64,000 nucleotides of DNA. Origin: Bradyrhizobium diversitatis. GTDB lineage: Bacteria > Pseudomonadota > Alphaproteobacteria > Rhizobiales > Xanthobacteraceae. Both the position numbers and the translations under genes were made by a program. This document shows positions 1-8,724 of the stretch, piece by piece. The notes beneath the pieces are model-generated. The model was not told the DNA's origin, did no database searches, and worked only from the letters and a program-made list of their open reading frames with translations. Numbering within the stretch: position 1 is the first letter of the stretch; every line of letters starts with the position of its first letter. Location: NCBI RefSeq assembly GCF_016031635.1, contig NZ_JACEGD010000010.1:124001-188000 (forward strand). The letters are read 5' to 3'.

Positions 1-2
1 CC

Positions 3-1118
3 CAGCTCAAGCTCGAGGCAATGCAGAAGCAGCTCGCCGAGTCGCAGAAATTCGATGCGCTCGGACAGCTCACCGGCGGGGTTGCCCACGACTTCAACAA
101 TCTTCTGATGATCATCAGCGGCAGCCTTCACATCCTGAAGAAGGGCGCTTCTGGCGACCCCAAGCTCGAGCGCGCCATGTCCGCGATCGAAACCGCCACC
201 AAACGCGGCGCCGCGCTGACGAACCAGCTCCTCACCTTTGCGCGGCGGCAAAGCGTCAACCCGCAGGCGATCGATTTCGCCGAACGCGTCGCGGCCATCC
301 GCGAGGTGCTCGACGCCGGCGTGGGCAGTTCCGTGCGCCTCGCCTTCGACATTCGCTCCGACACATGGCCGATCAAGGCCGACGTCTCCGAGCTCGAGAC
401 CGCGCTGCTCAACCTCGTTATCAATGCCCGCGACGCGATGCCGGACGGTGGCACGGTGACGATCGGCGCGCGCAATGTCGCGCTGAACGAACCTCCCCTC
501 GCCGGCGACTTCGTCGCAATCGACGTCACGGATACCGGGCTCGGAATTCCCTCCGACGTTCTCGACAAGATCTTCGAGCCGTTCTTCACGACCAAGCCGA
601 TCGGAGAAGGTACCGGCCTCGGCCTTTCGCAGGTGCACGGCTTCGCTCATCAGGCCGGCGGCACGATAACGGTCGCAAGCGAGCTCGGAAAGGGCACGAC
701 ATTCACCATCATCCTGCCGCGCGGCACAGATGCGCCGTCGCGCGAGACATCGGGGACGCCTCTCCGCGGCAGCGGCACGGTGCTGCTGGTCGAGGATAAT
801 CCCGACGTTGCTCTGGTCAGCATCGGTCTTCTGGAGCAGCTCGGCTATCAAGTGCGCCGGGTCGCCGATGCCGAAGCGGCATTGCGCGAGATCGAGAGCA
901 ACGGCGTCGACTTCGTGTTCTCGGACATCGTCATGCCCGGCAAGATGGATGGGCTCAGCCTCGCCCATCGCCTCCGCCAGATCCGCCCCGGCCTGCCGAT
1001 CCTGCTTGCCACCGGCTACAGCGAGGTCGCCGCCGGCGTACGCGGCGATTTCCCGATCCTGCGCAAGCCCTATGAGATCCACGAGCTGAGCGAGGCGATC
1101 GCCAAGCTGCCGCGATGA
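3..1118 (+). CDS. Hybrid sensor histidine kinase / response regulator (5' end outside window)
   Basis: The reading frame is open to the left window edge, so only the C-terminal part is seen. Counting from the ATG at 21, the phospho-acceptor box (VAHDFNN) has its His at residue 23. It is followed by an HATPase_c domain with the N box ([10 protein letters not shown]), a G1 box (DTGLGI) and G2 (GTGLGLSQ). A receiver domain occupies about residues 255-365, with the phospho-acceptor Asp at about 302 (FSDIVMPG). There is no DNA-binding output, so signal must pass on by phosphotransfer or to a partner. The sensor domains lie upstream of the window. The kinase core closely resembles that of the gene at 6022-8499, suggesting paralogues. 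Confidence 0.93.
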   Translation, partial: QLKLEAMQKQLAESQKFDALGQLTGGVAHDFNNLLMIISGSLHILKKGASGDPKLERAMSAIETATKRGAALTNQLLTFARRQSVNPQAIDFAERVAAIREVLDAGVGSSVRLAFDIRSDTWPIKADVSELETALLNLVINARDAMPDGGTVTIGARNVALNEPPLAGDFVAIDVTDTGLGIPSDVLDKIFEPFFTTKPIGEGTGLGLSQVHGFAHQAGGTITVASELGKGTTFTIILPRGTDAPSRETSGTPLRGSGTVLLVEDNPDVALVSIGLLEQLGYQVRRVADAEAALREIESNGVDFVFSDIVMPGKMDGLSLAHRLRQIRPGLPILLATGYSEVAAGVRGDFPILRKPYEIHELSEAIAKLPR

Positions 1119-1159
1119 GGGTTCACCGCGAGAGCTTGAGGCACCTAAGCCTCCTCGCC

Positions 1160-1196
1160 GTCATGACCGGGCTTGTCCCGCCTGCCCGGGCATGAC
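1160..1196. repeat. Intergenic palindrome between convergent genes
   Basis: Arms GTCATGACCGGGC (1160-1172) and GCCCGGGCATGAC (1184-1196) are inverted copies with one mismatch and an 11-nt loop. It lies between convergent genes, so it could act as a bidirectional terminator. It resembles the GTCAT...CCGG repeats elsewhere in the window (36131, 44504). Confidence 0.6.
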
Positions 1197-1212
1197 CACC
1201 TCTTGTGAGCGC

Positions 1213-1512
1213 TTACACCGTCGGCAGCACCGAGAACGCTTCCCCTGCCCTGCGCAAATTCAGCTCATCCACGCTCGCGGTTTCACTGGTGACACTGTCG
1301 ACGCGCGAGGACGGCGGGCCGTGGCGGCACAGCGCGACCATGTCGGCAACGTGCTTCGGCGCACCAGCGAACAGCGCTTCCACGCTGCCGTCGCGACGGT
1401 TGCGGACCCAGCCTTCGAGGCCGCTCGTCGTCGCCTGATACTCGACCCAGGCCCGATAGCCGACGCCCTGCACGCGTCCGCGGATCATGACCTGGAGAAT
1501 TGCCCGGCTCAC
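1213..1512 (-). CDS. acyP: Acylphosphatase
   Basis: A 99-aa protein, the usual length for acylphosphatase, which hydrolyses acyl phosphates such as acetyl phosphate and 1,3-bisphosphoglycerate. The N-terminal signature [10 protein letters not shown] carries the phosphate-binding Arg, and [12 protein letters not shown] contains the catalytic Asn. It starts with GTG at 1512. The start overlaps the TGA stop of the upstream decarboxylase-like gene by 4 nt (GTGA), so the two are probably translationally coupled. The substrate in this context is not evident. Confidence 0.93.
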   Translation of the reverse strand: MSRAILQVMIRGRVQGVGYRAWVEYQATTSGLEGWVRNRRDGSVEALFAGAPKHVADMVALCRHGPPSSRVDSVTSETASVDELNLRRAGEAFSVLPTV

Positions 1513-2375
1513 TTGTTCAGTCCGAGGACATCGGCGCTGCGCACCCTGGCCTCGCCTTCGCGCATGACACGGGCCATCAGCTCCGGCGACGCCAGGCCCT
1601 TGAGGCTTTTCGGCGCCGTGCCCTCGCGCAGCGCCCTCTGCGTCTCGTAGACGGCCTGCGTCGCGGCGGCGATCGGCGCATGGCCCTGCAGCGCGATGCG
1701 CACGCGCCGGCTCGCAAGGTAATCGAGCGCGTTCAATTCGTCCGGCGCGCCGCCGAGCACGATCGGCAGGCGCGTGGCAGATGCGATGGCCTCGAGCTCG
1801 GCGCGCGACTTGATGCCGGTAAAGAACAACGCATCGACCCCGGTGGCCTCATAAGCCTTGGCGCGGCGAACAGCATCCTCGATCGAGGTGATCGCGGCAG
1901 CGCCCGTGCGGCCCATGATCACCAACGACGGATCGCTGCGGCCGCCAAGCGCCGCCTTCATCTTGCCGACGCCTTCCTCGAGCGAGATCAGCTGCGTCTT
2001 GGTCTCGCCAAAGGCAGCCGGCAGCAGCGTGTCCTCGATGGTGAGACCGGCCGCGCCCGCCATCTCCAGCTCCTGCACCGTGCGGCGCACGTTGAGCGCA
2101 TTGCCGTAGCCATGATCGGCGTCGACCAGAACGGGGAGTGTTGCGGCGCGCGACATCCGCCGCATCTGCTCGGCAAGCTCGGTGAGCGTGATGAGGGTGA
2201 CATCGGGATCGCCGAGCACGGCGAGCGAGGCCACTGATCCCCCGAACATGCCGAGTGGAAACCCGAGGTCCTCGGCAATGCGGATCGAGATGGCGTCGTA
2301 GACCGAGCCGGGATGGACGCAAGTCCCGCCCGACAGGATGGAGCGAAGTTTCTCGCGGCGGGAACGAAAGGCCAT
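1509..2375 (-). CDS. Isocitrate lyase/PEP mutase superfamily protein, oxaloacetate decarboxylase-like
   Basis: 288 aa, matching the PA4872-type oxaloacetate decarboxylases of the PEP mutase/isocitrate lyase superfamily (about 287 aa). Visible motifs are DADHGYGN (metal/substrate loop), a following GLTIEDT segment and IMGRTGAA. The isocitrate-lyase KKCGH motif is absent, so cleavage of isocitrate is unlikely. The ATG at 2375 is preceded by a GAGAGG ribosome site. A methylisocitrate lyase-like role is an alternative because a propionyl-CoA carboxylase subunit lies upstream, but motif order favours oxaloacetate decarboxylase. It shares a strand with, and overlaps, acyP. Confidence 0.85.
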   Translation of the reverse strand: MAFRSRREKLRSILSGGTCVHPGSVYDAISIRIAEDLGFPLGMFGGSVASLAVLGDPDVTLITLTELAEQMRRMSRAATLPVLVDADHGYGNALNVRRTVQELEMAGAAGLTIEDTLLPAAFGETKTQLISLEEGVGKMKAALGGRSDPSLVIMGRTGAAAITSIEDAVRRAKAYEATGVDALFFTGIKSRAELEAIASATRLPIVLGGAPDELNALDYLASRRVRIALQGHAPIAAATQAVYETQRALREGTAPKSLKGLASPELMARVMREGEARVRSADVLGLNK

Positions 2376-2417
2376 GGGTGCCCTCTCATTTGTAGCGACG
2401 CAGCCGCAACATACTCG

Positions 2418-2495
2418 GTCATTGCGAGCGCAGCGAAGCAATCCAGGATCTTTCCGCAGAGGCAGTCTGGATTGCTTCGCTGCGCTCGCAATGAC
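2418..2495. repeat. 78-bp palindromic interspersed repeat, copy 1
   Basis: Perfect 29-bp inverted arms at 2418-2446 and 2467-2495 flank a 20-nt loop, starting GTCATTGCGAGCGCAGCGAA. A second 78-bp copy lies at 40581-40658 with one arm mismatch, and a degenerate half is seen near 22287-22310. Transcribed, it would form a very stable hairpin. It sits between two same-strand genes and may attenuate read-through. Confidence 0.9.
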
Positions 2496-2533
2496 GGTGT
2501 TCGTGGGGACGCTGAGATCCCCACGAAGACGCT

Positions 2534-4549
2534 TTACGCAAACTCCAGGATCAGCGCGTCCACCGCGAGTGTCGCGCCCGCGCTGGCGTGGATCTTCTTC
2601 ACGGTGCCGTCCTGCTCGGCACGCAGCACATTTTGCATCTTCATGGCTTCGACCACCGCCAGCGTCTCGCCGGCCTTGACCTCCTGCCCCTCGGTCACCG
2701 CGATCGAGACGACGAGGCCGGGCATCGGACAGAGCAGCTTCTTGCCGGTGTCGGAGGCCGTCGTCACCGGCATCAGCCGGGCAGAGGTCGCTTCTGTCTC
2801 GGTCCAGACATAGACCGGCACCTCGACGCCCTGATGCGCGAGGCGGATGCCGTTGGCGATCGGACGCGCCTGCACCGCGACGAGGTGACCGTCGATGGTG
2901 CCCTGCCAGACCGGATCGCCGGGCTTCCACGGCGACTGCAAGAGATTCGCATTGCCGGCCTTGCCGTCGGGATCGATGAAGCGGATCGCGATTGCCTCGC
3001 CCTCGCGTCCGACCTCGAGCAGGATCTCCTGGCGGTCGAGCCAGACCGAACGGCGTCGCTCGCGCTGCACGATGCGGCCGCCCATCTGGCCCGAGATCTG
3101 CCGCTTGCGCTCACCGAGCACGTGATCGATCGCGGCGCCGACCGCGGCGATGCGACGCGCGACCTCGCCTTCGGGCACGCGCACAGCAAAGCCCTTGGGG
3201 AATTCCTCGGCGATGAAGCCGGTCGAGAGTCGTCCCTCGCGCCAGCGCGGATGGTGCATCAGCGCGGACAGGAACGGGATGTTGTGCCTGATGCCGTCGA
3301 CGTAGAACGAATCCAGCGCGGTCGCCTGCGCCTCGATCGCAGCCGCGCGCGACGGCGCATGGGTGACGAGCTTGGCGATCATCGGATCGTAGTGGATCGA
3401 GATCTCGCCGCCCTCCTGCACGCTGGTGTCGTTGCGGATGGTGATGCCGTCCTTGCTGGCTTCCGCCGGCGGGCGATATTTCACGAGCCGCCCGATCGAG
3501 GGCAGGAAGTTGCGGAACGGATCTTCGGCGTAGAGGCGCGATTCCACCGCCCAGCCGGTCAGCGTGACGTCCTTCTGCGCGATGGCGAGCTTCTCGCCGG
3601 CGGCGACGCGGATCATCTGCTCGACGAGGTCGATGCCGGTGACCAGTTCCGTGACGGGATGCTCGACCTGGAGGCGCGTGTTCATCTCCAGGAAGTAGAA
3701 GCTCTTGTCCTGCCCTGCCACGAACTCGACCGTGCCGGCGGAGTCGTAGTTCACGGCCTTGGCCAGCGCGACCGCCTGCTCGCCCATCTTGCGGCGGGTG
3801 GCCTCATCCAGCAGCGGCGACGGCGCCTCCTCGATGACCTTCTGGTTGCGACGCTGGATCGAGCATTCGCGCTCGCCGAGATAGATCACGTTGCCGTGCT
3901 TGTCGCCGAGCACCTGGATCTCGATGTGGCGGGGATCGACGATGAACTTTTCGACGAAGACACGGTCGTCGCCGAACGAGGCCTTGGCCTCGGCCTTGGC
4001 GAGGTTGAAGCCCTCGGCGACCTCGGCCTTGGAATGGGCGATGCGCATGCCCTTGCCGCCACCGCCGGCGGAGGCCTTGATCATGACGGGGTAGCCGATC
4101 TCGTCGGCGATGCGGACCGCGTGCTTGTCGTCCTCGATGACGCCGAGATAGCCCGGCACGGTCGAGACTTTTGCTTTTGCGGCGGCCTTCTTGGACTCGA
4201 TCTTGTCGCCCATCGCGGCGATCGCGCCCGGGTTCGGGCCGATGAAGACGATGCCGGCCGCCTCCAGCGCGCGCGGGAACGCCTCGCGCTCGGAGAGGAA
4301 GCCGTAGCCGGGATGCACGGCCTCGGCGCCCGTCCTGCGGCAGGCCTCCACGATCTTCTCGATCACCAGATAGCTCTCGGCCGCAGCCGGCGGACCAATC
4401 AGCACCGCCTCGTCGGCCATCTCGACATGGAGGGCATCGCGGTCGGCCTCGGAATAGACCGCAACCGTTTGAATTCCCATCTTGCGGGCGGTCTTGATGA
4501 CCCGACAGGCGATTTCGCCGCGATTGGCGATCAGAATCCGTTTGAACAT
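2534..4549 (-). CDS. pccA: Biotin-dependent acyl-CoA carboxylase alpha subunit (propionyl-CoA carboxylase type)
   Basis: 671 aa, the usual length for PccA/AccA3-type subunits. The N-terminal biotin carboxylase domain (about 1-450) starts FKRILIANRGEIACR and contains the ATP-grasp glycine loop (KASAGGGGKGMR) and EMNTRLQVEHPVTE. A middle BT-like region follows, then a C-terminal biotin carrier domain with EAMKMQ, whose biotinyl Lys is about residue 637, 34 residues from the end. It carboxylates biotin with bicarbonate and ATP for transfer to propionyl- or acetyl-CoA. Family convention puts the start at ATG 4549; upstream in-frame codons look non-conserved. No carboxyltransferase beta subunit is in the window, so the partner must be encoded elsewhere. 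Confidence 0.94.
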   Translation of the reverse strand: MFKRILIANRGEIACRVIKTARKMGIQTVAVYSEADRDALHVEMADEAVLIGPPAAAESYLVIEKIVEACRRTGAEAVHPGYGFLSEREAFPRALEAAGIVFIGPNPGAIAAMGDKIESKKAAAKAKVSTVPGYLGVIEDDKHAVRIADEIGYPVMIKASAGGGGKGMRIAHSKAEVAEGFNLAKAEAKASFGDDRVFVEKFIVDPRHIEIQVLGDKHGNVIYLGERECSIQRRNQKVIEEAPSPLLDEATRRKMGEQAVALAKAVNYDSAGTVEFVAGQDKSFYFLEMNTRLQVEHPVTELVTGIDLVEQMIRVAAGEKLAIAQKDVTLTGWAVESRLYAEDPFRNFLPSIGRLVKYRPPAEASKDGITIRNDTSVQEGGEISIHYDPMIAKLVTHAPSRAAAIEAQATALDSFYVDGIRHNIPFLSALMHHPRWREGRLSTGFIAEEFPKGFAVRVPEGEVARRIAAVGAAIDHVLGERKRQISGQMGGRIVQRERRRSVWLDRQEILLEVGREGEAIAIRFIDPDGKAGNANLLQSPWKPGDPVWQGTIDGHLVAVQARPIANGIRLAHQGVEVPVYVWTETEATSARLMPVTTASDTGKKLLCPMPGLVVSIAVTEGQEVKAGETLAVVEAMKMQNVLRAEQDGTVKKIHASAGATLAVDALILEFA

Positions 4550-4714
4550 GCTTTTCTTGAGTCTCGACCTTGGGCGGGACCCGTCTCCTGGCCGTTGGGG
4601 CCTATGGGGACGGGCCGTGTGGCTCCCGTGGTACATCAAAATGGGCCGGAGGCAACGGTCTAAATCCGGGGCCTCTGGCGTACCAGCGCAAGACCGAAAT
4701 GGGCCCGGCGAGCC

Positions 4715-5806
4715 CTAGGGACGCCGTGCCGCTTCCCGGGGCTTCCCGGCCTTGGCCACGTCCCGGACCAGGCCGTGAATGAAGCCGAGTTTGGCGACCA
4801 CCGCGGGCGACAGGATGAAGGGATAGAGGTCGCGCAGACCCATGGCGCGGTTGACGCTGTTCATGGCGAAGGTGAAGGGCAGCCATGCGTTGACCAGCGC
4901 CTCGATATCCCTTGCCTCGTAAGGGTTGAAGCGGATGCGCGCCGTCAGTTCCCCATCGCGATCGACCCTGGGGCGCACCTCCATGCCGAACTCGGCGGCC
5001 ATCTCCAGCGTGTCGACGATGTGGAGGTAGTGCGCCCAGGTCTCGGCGAAGTCTTCCCAGGGATGCATCGTGGCGTAGGCCGAGACGTAGCTCTGCTGCC
5101 AGTCGGGCGGCGGGCCTTCGGCATAATGGCGCTGCAAGGCCTGACCGTAATCGGCCGCATCGTCGCCGAACACGGCGCGGCATTGGTCGAGCTTGCCGCC
5201 GTCGCGCACCAGCACGTTCCAGAAATAGTGTCCGACCTCGTGGCGGAAATGCCCGAGCGGCGTCCGGTAGGGCTCGCCCATTTCGAGCCTGCGCCGCTCG
5301 CGCTCGATGTCGTCCGCCTCCTTGAGCGCAATCGTGATCAGGCCGCTGTCGTGGCCCGTCATGACCTTCTGTCCGCTGTTCGGATCGTCGGCAAGGAAAT
5401 TGAAGATCAGCCCATGTTCGGGATTGTCCTGCCGGGTCTGGAGCGGCAGCCTCCAGCGGATCAGGGCATAGAGTAGACGGTGCTTGGCCACCTCCAGCTC
5501 ACGCCATCCAGCAAGCTGCGCCGGATCGGAGAGGTTCGGTACCGTCCCATTGTGGCGGCAGGCGCGGCAATAGCCGGTGGTATCGTCCGTGTCCGTCAGC
5601 CAGTTGCAGGCGTCGTACTCGGCATTCCGGCACAGCATCCGGCCTTCGCCATTGTCGGCCAATGTCCGCCAGGCTTCTCCGTCGGGCTCGATCGCCGACA
5701 TTGTCTCCTTCTCCGGCATGAAGGCGACACGATGGCCGCAGCGTTCGCAGGCACGATTCTCGAAATAGAGAACGTTGCCGCAGGCCTGACAGACGAAGAG
5801 CTTCAA
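4715..5806 (-). CDS. Zinc-ribbon putative zinc metallopeptidase (Peptidase_Mx type)
   Basis: 363 aa. An N-terminal zinc ribbon has Cys at 6, 9, 20 and 23, and further Cys at 59, 67, 80 and 83 could form a second site. The peptidase motif HEVGH has its His at 189 and 193 and Glu at 190. This matches the family annotated as putative zinc-binding metallopeptidases with an N-terminal zinc ribbon; substrates are unknown. The best start is TTG 5806, preceded by AGAGG, and no in-frame ATG would retain the ribbon. It is transcribed in the same direction as pccA but separated by 165 bp, and diverges from the kinase at 6022. Confidence 0.85.
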   Translation of the reverse strand: MKLFVCQACGNVLYFENRACERCGHRVAFMPEKETMSAIEPDGEAWRTLADNGEGRMLCRNAEYDACNWLTDTDDTTGYCRACRHNGTVPNLSDPAQLAGWRELEVAKHRLLYALIRWRLPLQTRQDNPEHGLIFNFLADDPNSGQKVMTGHDSGLITIALKEADDIERERRRLEMGEPYRTPLGHFRHEVGHYFWNVLVRDGGKLDQCRAVFGDDAADYGQALQRHYAEGPPPDWQQSYVSAYATMHPWEDFAETWAHYLHIVDTLEMAAEFGMEVRPRVDRDGELTARIRFNPYEARDIEALVNAWLPFTFAMNSVNRAMGLRDLYPFILSPAVVAKLGFIHGLVRDVAKAGKPREAARRP

Positions 5807-6021
5807 GATTTAGCCTCTTTGGAAAGGGATTCTTACGAGAGAGTTGGCACCCCGCGAAGACGCCTCGATCGGCAGATCGTTCCAGTCTCCGGAACAAATT
5901 GCCGGACCAGACGTTGCCGCGGGGTCGTTCCTCGCATTCAGGCACGCGCTCCTATTTTCCGATACTTTACCCTCTAAACAATGGTCATCACGTTCCGTCT
6001 GTGTGAATATCGGTCCGGCAC

Positions 6022-8499
6022 GTGCGCACCCGCATCACAACGGCCGATGCCTTGAACGATCCCTTGCCCGAGACCATCGCCGCCGAAAGGCTGCGCCAAC
6101 ACCTCGAAGACGTCGCGCGCGAGCGCGATTACGCCTATCGCGCGCTGCAGGAGCGCGAGGCCGAGCTCGCACGCATCCAGCGTATCGGCAAGGTCGGCGG
6201 CGTCGAGGTCGATTTCCGTGAAGGCTTCAAGAACCTTCGCTCGCCCGAATATCTGATGATCCACGGCCTGCCGCCGGAAGCTGCCGAGGAGTCGCACGAG
6301 GATTGGGTCAACCGCATCCATCCCGACGATCGCGACGCGGCCGTCAAGCATTTCTTCGAGGCACTCGCCGGAACGAGCGAAGACTACAGCGCTGAGTACC
6401 GCATCATCCGTCCCAGCGACGGCGAGACCCGCTGGATCCGGGTCGTCGCCAAGATCGAGCGCGACAAGGACGGCCGCGCCATCCGCCTCGTCGGCGCCCA
6501 TATCGACATCACCGACCAGGCGCTGGCGCGCGAGACGCTGCGCGAGAGCGAGGAGCGCTTTAGGCTGATCGCCGACAGCGCGCCGGTGCCGATCTGGGTC
6601 ACCAAGCTCGATCGCAAGCGGTCCTTCGCCAACCAGGCCTATGTCGATTTCGTCGGCCTGCCCTACGATCAGGCCATCGACTTCGACTGGCGCAAGGTGC
6701 TGCATCCCGACGACCTGCCGCACGTGCTCCAGCAATCCGTCCAGGGTGAAGCATCGCTCAAACCCTTCGTGCTGGAAGCGCGTTACAGGAACGCAAGCGG
6801 CGAATGGCGGTGGCTTAGATCGGAATCGCAGCCGCGCTGGGACCCGACAGGCAAGCATATCGGCTTCATCGGCGTCGCCCACGACATCACCGTCGCCAAG
6901 CAGGCCGAGATCGAGCTCAGGCAGCTCAACGAGACGCTGGAACAGCGCATTGCCGAGCGCACCGCCGAGCTCGAATCCAACGAGGCACGGCTGCGCGCGA
7001 TCCTGGAGACCAGCAACCAGTATCAGGGCCTGGTCAATCTCCGCGGTGAGCTGCTTTACGCCAACAAGACCGCGCTGGACGGCATCAAGGCACGCTCGTC
7101 GGATGTGATCGGAAAGCCGCTCTGGGACACGCCCTGGTTCACCGGCACGGACGGCATGAGTGCCGCCGTGCGAGAGGCCTTCGACAAGGTGCTCAAAGGC
7201 GAAGCCGTACGGCTGGAAATGCGCCTGCGCCTTCCCATCGGCGAGCGCGATTTCGATTTCGGCATGCGGCCCGTGCTCGACCGCCACGGCAACATCACCG
7301 GCGCGGTGCCCGAGGCGGTCGACGTCACCGAGCGCCGCCGCGGCGAGGAAGCGCTACGGCAATCGCAGAAGATGGAGGCGATCGGCCAGCTCACCGGCGG
7401 CGTCGCGCACGATTTCAACAATCTCCTCACCATCATCCGCTCGGCCACCGACTTCCTGCGCCGCCGCGAGCTGCCGGAGGAACGCCGCCGCCGCTATGTC
7501 GATGCCATCTCCGAGACGGTCGAGCGCGCCTCCAAGCTGACGGCGCAGCTTCTGGCGTTCGCGCGCCGGCAGCCGCTGAAGCCGCAGATCTTCAACGTCG
7601 GCAGCCAGGTCGAAGGTGTGGCGCAGCTGGTCCGGCCGCTGGTCGGCAGCCGCATCGAGATCGCCGTGGAGGTTCAGGATCCCGATTGCTTCACCGTGGC
7701 CGACATCGCCCAGTTCGAGGCCGCGCTGATCAACCTCGCCATCAATGCCCGTGATGCCATGAATGGCGAAGGCCGCCTCACCATCGCCGTGCGCAAGGTC
7801 CAGGGTATCCCTCAGCTGCGCGCGCAATTGGCGCGCAGCGGCGACTACGTCGCCATCTCCGTCACCGACACCGGAAGCGGCATCGCGCCGGAGCATCTCG
7901 ATTCGATCTTCGAGCCGTTCTTCACCACCAAGGAGGTCGGCAAGGGCACCGGCCTCGGCCTCAGCCAGGCCTTCGGCTTCGCAAAACAGTCCGAGGGCGA
8001 CATCGCGGTGACGAGCACGCAAGGCAAAGGCGCAACCTTCACCATCTATCTGCCGCAGGCCCAAAGTCCCGCGACGGACAAGGAAGCCGCGGCACTGACC
8101 CATGAAGTCGCGGCGACCGGACGCGGCTATCGCGTGCTCGTGGTCGAGGACGACGACGAAGTCGGCCGCTTCTCCACCGAACTCCTGGAGGATCTCGGCT
8201 ATGTCGTCCGCCGCGTCGCCAACGCCAACGCGGCACTGGCGATCCTCGGCGAGAACGAATTTGCCGTCGACCTCGTGTTCTCCGACGTCATCATGCCCGG
8301 AATGAACGGCGTCGAGCTAGCCGGCATCATCCGCGAGCGCTATCCGGGCCTGCCCGTGGTGCTCACCAGCGGCTACAGCAACGTGCTCGCCGAAAGCGCC
8401 CATCGCGGCTTCGAGCTGATCCAGAAGCCCTACTCTGTGGAGTCGCTGTCGCGCATATTGCGCAAGGCGATCACGGAAAAGCTATCCGTGGTGCGGTGA
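6022..8499 (+). CDS. PAS-domain hybrid sensor histidine kinase with C-terminal receiver
   Basis: 825 aa with no signal peptide or membrane segment, so a cytoplasmic sensor. Three PAS/PAC units lie at about 45-180, 180-300 and 330-450; PAC-like ends such as VGAHIDITDQ and GVAHDITVAK are visible. A HisKA domain follows with His 463 (VAHDFNN), then HATPase_c ([24 protein letters not shown]) and a receiver with Asp 755 (FSDVIMPG). GTG 6022 is the first start after an in-frame stop at 6004. The ribosome site is weak. The kinase-receiver core closely resembles that of the partial gene at the left edge. The ligand is unknown and no output regulator is adjacent. Confidence 0.93.
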   Translation: MRTRITTADALNDPLPETIAAERLRQHLEDVARERDYAYRALQEREAELARIQRIGKVGGVEVDFREGFKNLRSPEYLMIHGLPPEAAEESHEDWVNRIHPDDRDAAVKHFFEALAGTSEDYSAEYRIIRPSDGETRWIRVVAKIERDKDGRAIRLVGAHIDITDQALARETLRESEERFRLIADSAPVPIWVTKLDRKRSFANQAYVDFVGLPYDQAIDFDWRKVLHPDDLPHVLQQSVQGEASLKPFVLEARYRNASGEWRWLRSESQPRWDPTGKHIGFIGVAHDITVAKQAEIELRQLNETLEQRIAERTAELESNEARLRAILETSNQYQGLVNLRGELLYANKTALDGIKARSSDVIGKPLWDTPWFTGTDGMSAAVREAFDKVLKGEAVRLEMRLRLPIGERDFDFGMRPVLDRHGNITGAVPEAVDVTERRRGEEALRQSQKMEAIGQLTGGVAHDFNNLLTIIRSATDFLRRRELPEERRRRYVDAISETVERASKLTAQLLAFARRQPLKPQIFNVGSQVEGVAQLVRPLVGSRIEIAVEVQDPDCFTVADIAQFEAALINLAINARDAMNGEGRLTIAVRKVQGIPQLRAQLARSGDYVAISVTDTGSGIAPEHLDSIFEPFFTTKEVGKGTGLGLSQAFGFAKQSEGDIAVTSTQGKGATFTIYLPQAQSPATDKEAAALTHEVAATGRGYRVLVVEDDDEVGRFSTELLEDLGYVVRRVANANAALAILGENEFAVDLVFSDVIMPGMNGVELAGIIRERYPGLPVVLTSGYSNVLAESAHRGFELIQKPYSVESLSRILRKAITEKLSVVR

Positions 8500-8520
8500 G
8501 CGTGAACCAAAGAACGCGCT

Positions 8521-8674
8521 GTCGTCCCGGACAAGCGCGCAAAAAGCGCGCGCCGATCCGGGACCCATACTCCGAGACCGACGGTGTAGCGTGAGCTGGT
8601 AGCCGAAAATCTTCGCCCAACTTCATCCTGTGGCTATGGGTCGCGGATCTGCGCTTACGCTTGTCCGGGACGAC
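8521..8674. repeat. 154-bp interspersed element with 17-bp perfect terminal inverted repeats
   Basis: GTCGTCCCGGACAAGCG (8521-8537) is exactly inverted at 8658-8674. An internal near-palindrome (GCGCGC AAAAA GCGCGC) follows the left end. It has no coding content and resembles a MITE or a large palindromic repeat unit. A related, diverged element with similar ends is at 40692-40831. Confidence 0.75.
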
Positions 8675-8724
8675 AGCCGAATGTTTGGCGGGCCGCGATC
8701 CACACAACGACGATCGAGGAACCA

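Noticed and set aside
2534..4549. Pyruvate carboxylase
   Set aside because: Too short (671 aa) and lacking the carboxyltransferase domain; the biotin domain follows the biotin carboxylase domain.
2588..4663. Long plus-strand open frame (691 codons) opposite pccA
   Set aside because: It mirrors the pccA codons in a GC-rich genome, lacks any recognisable domain and is full of Asp/Arg/His typical of antisense shadows.
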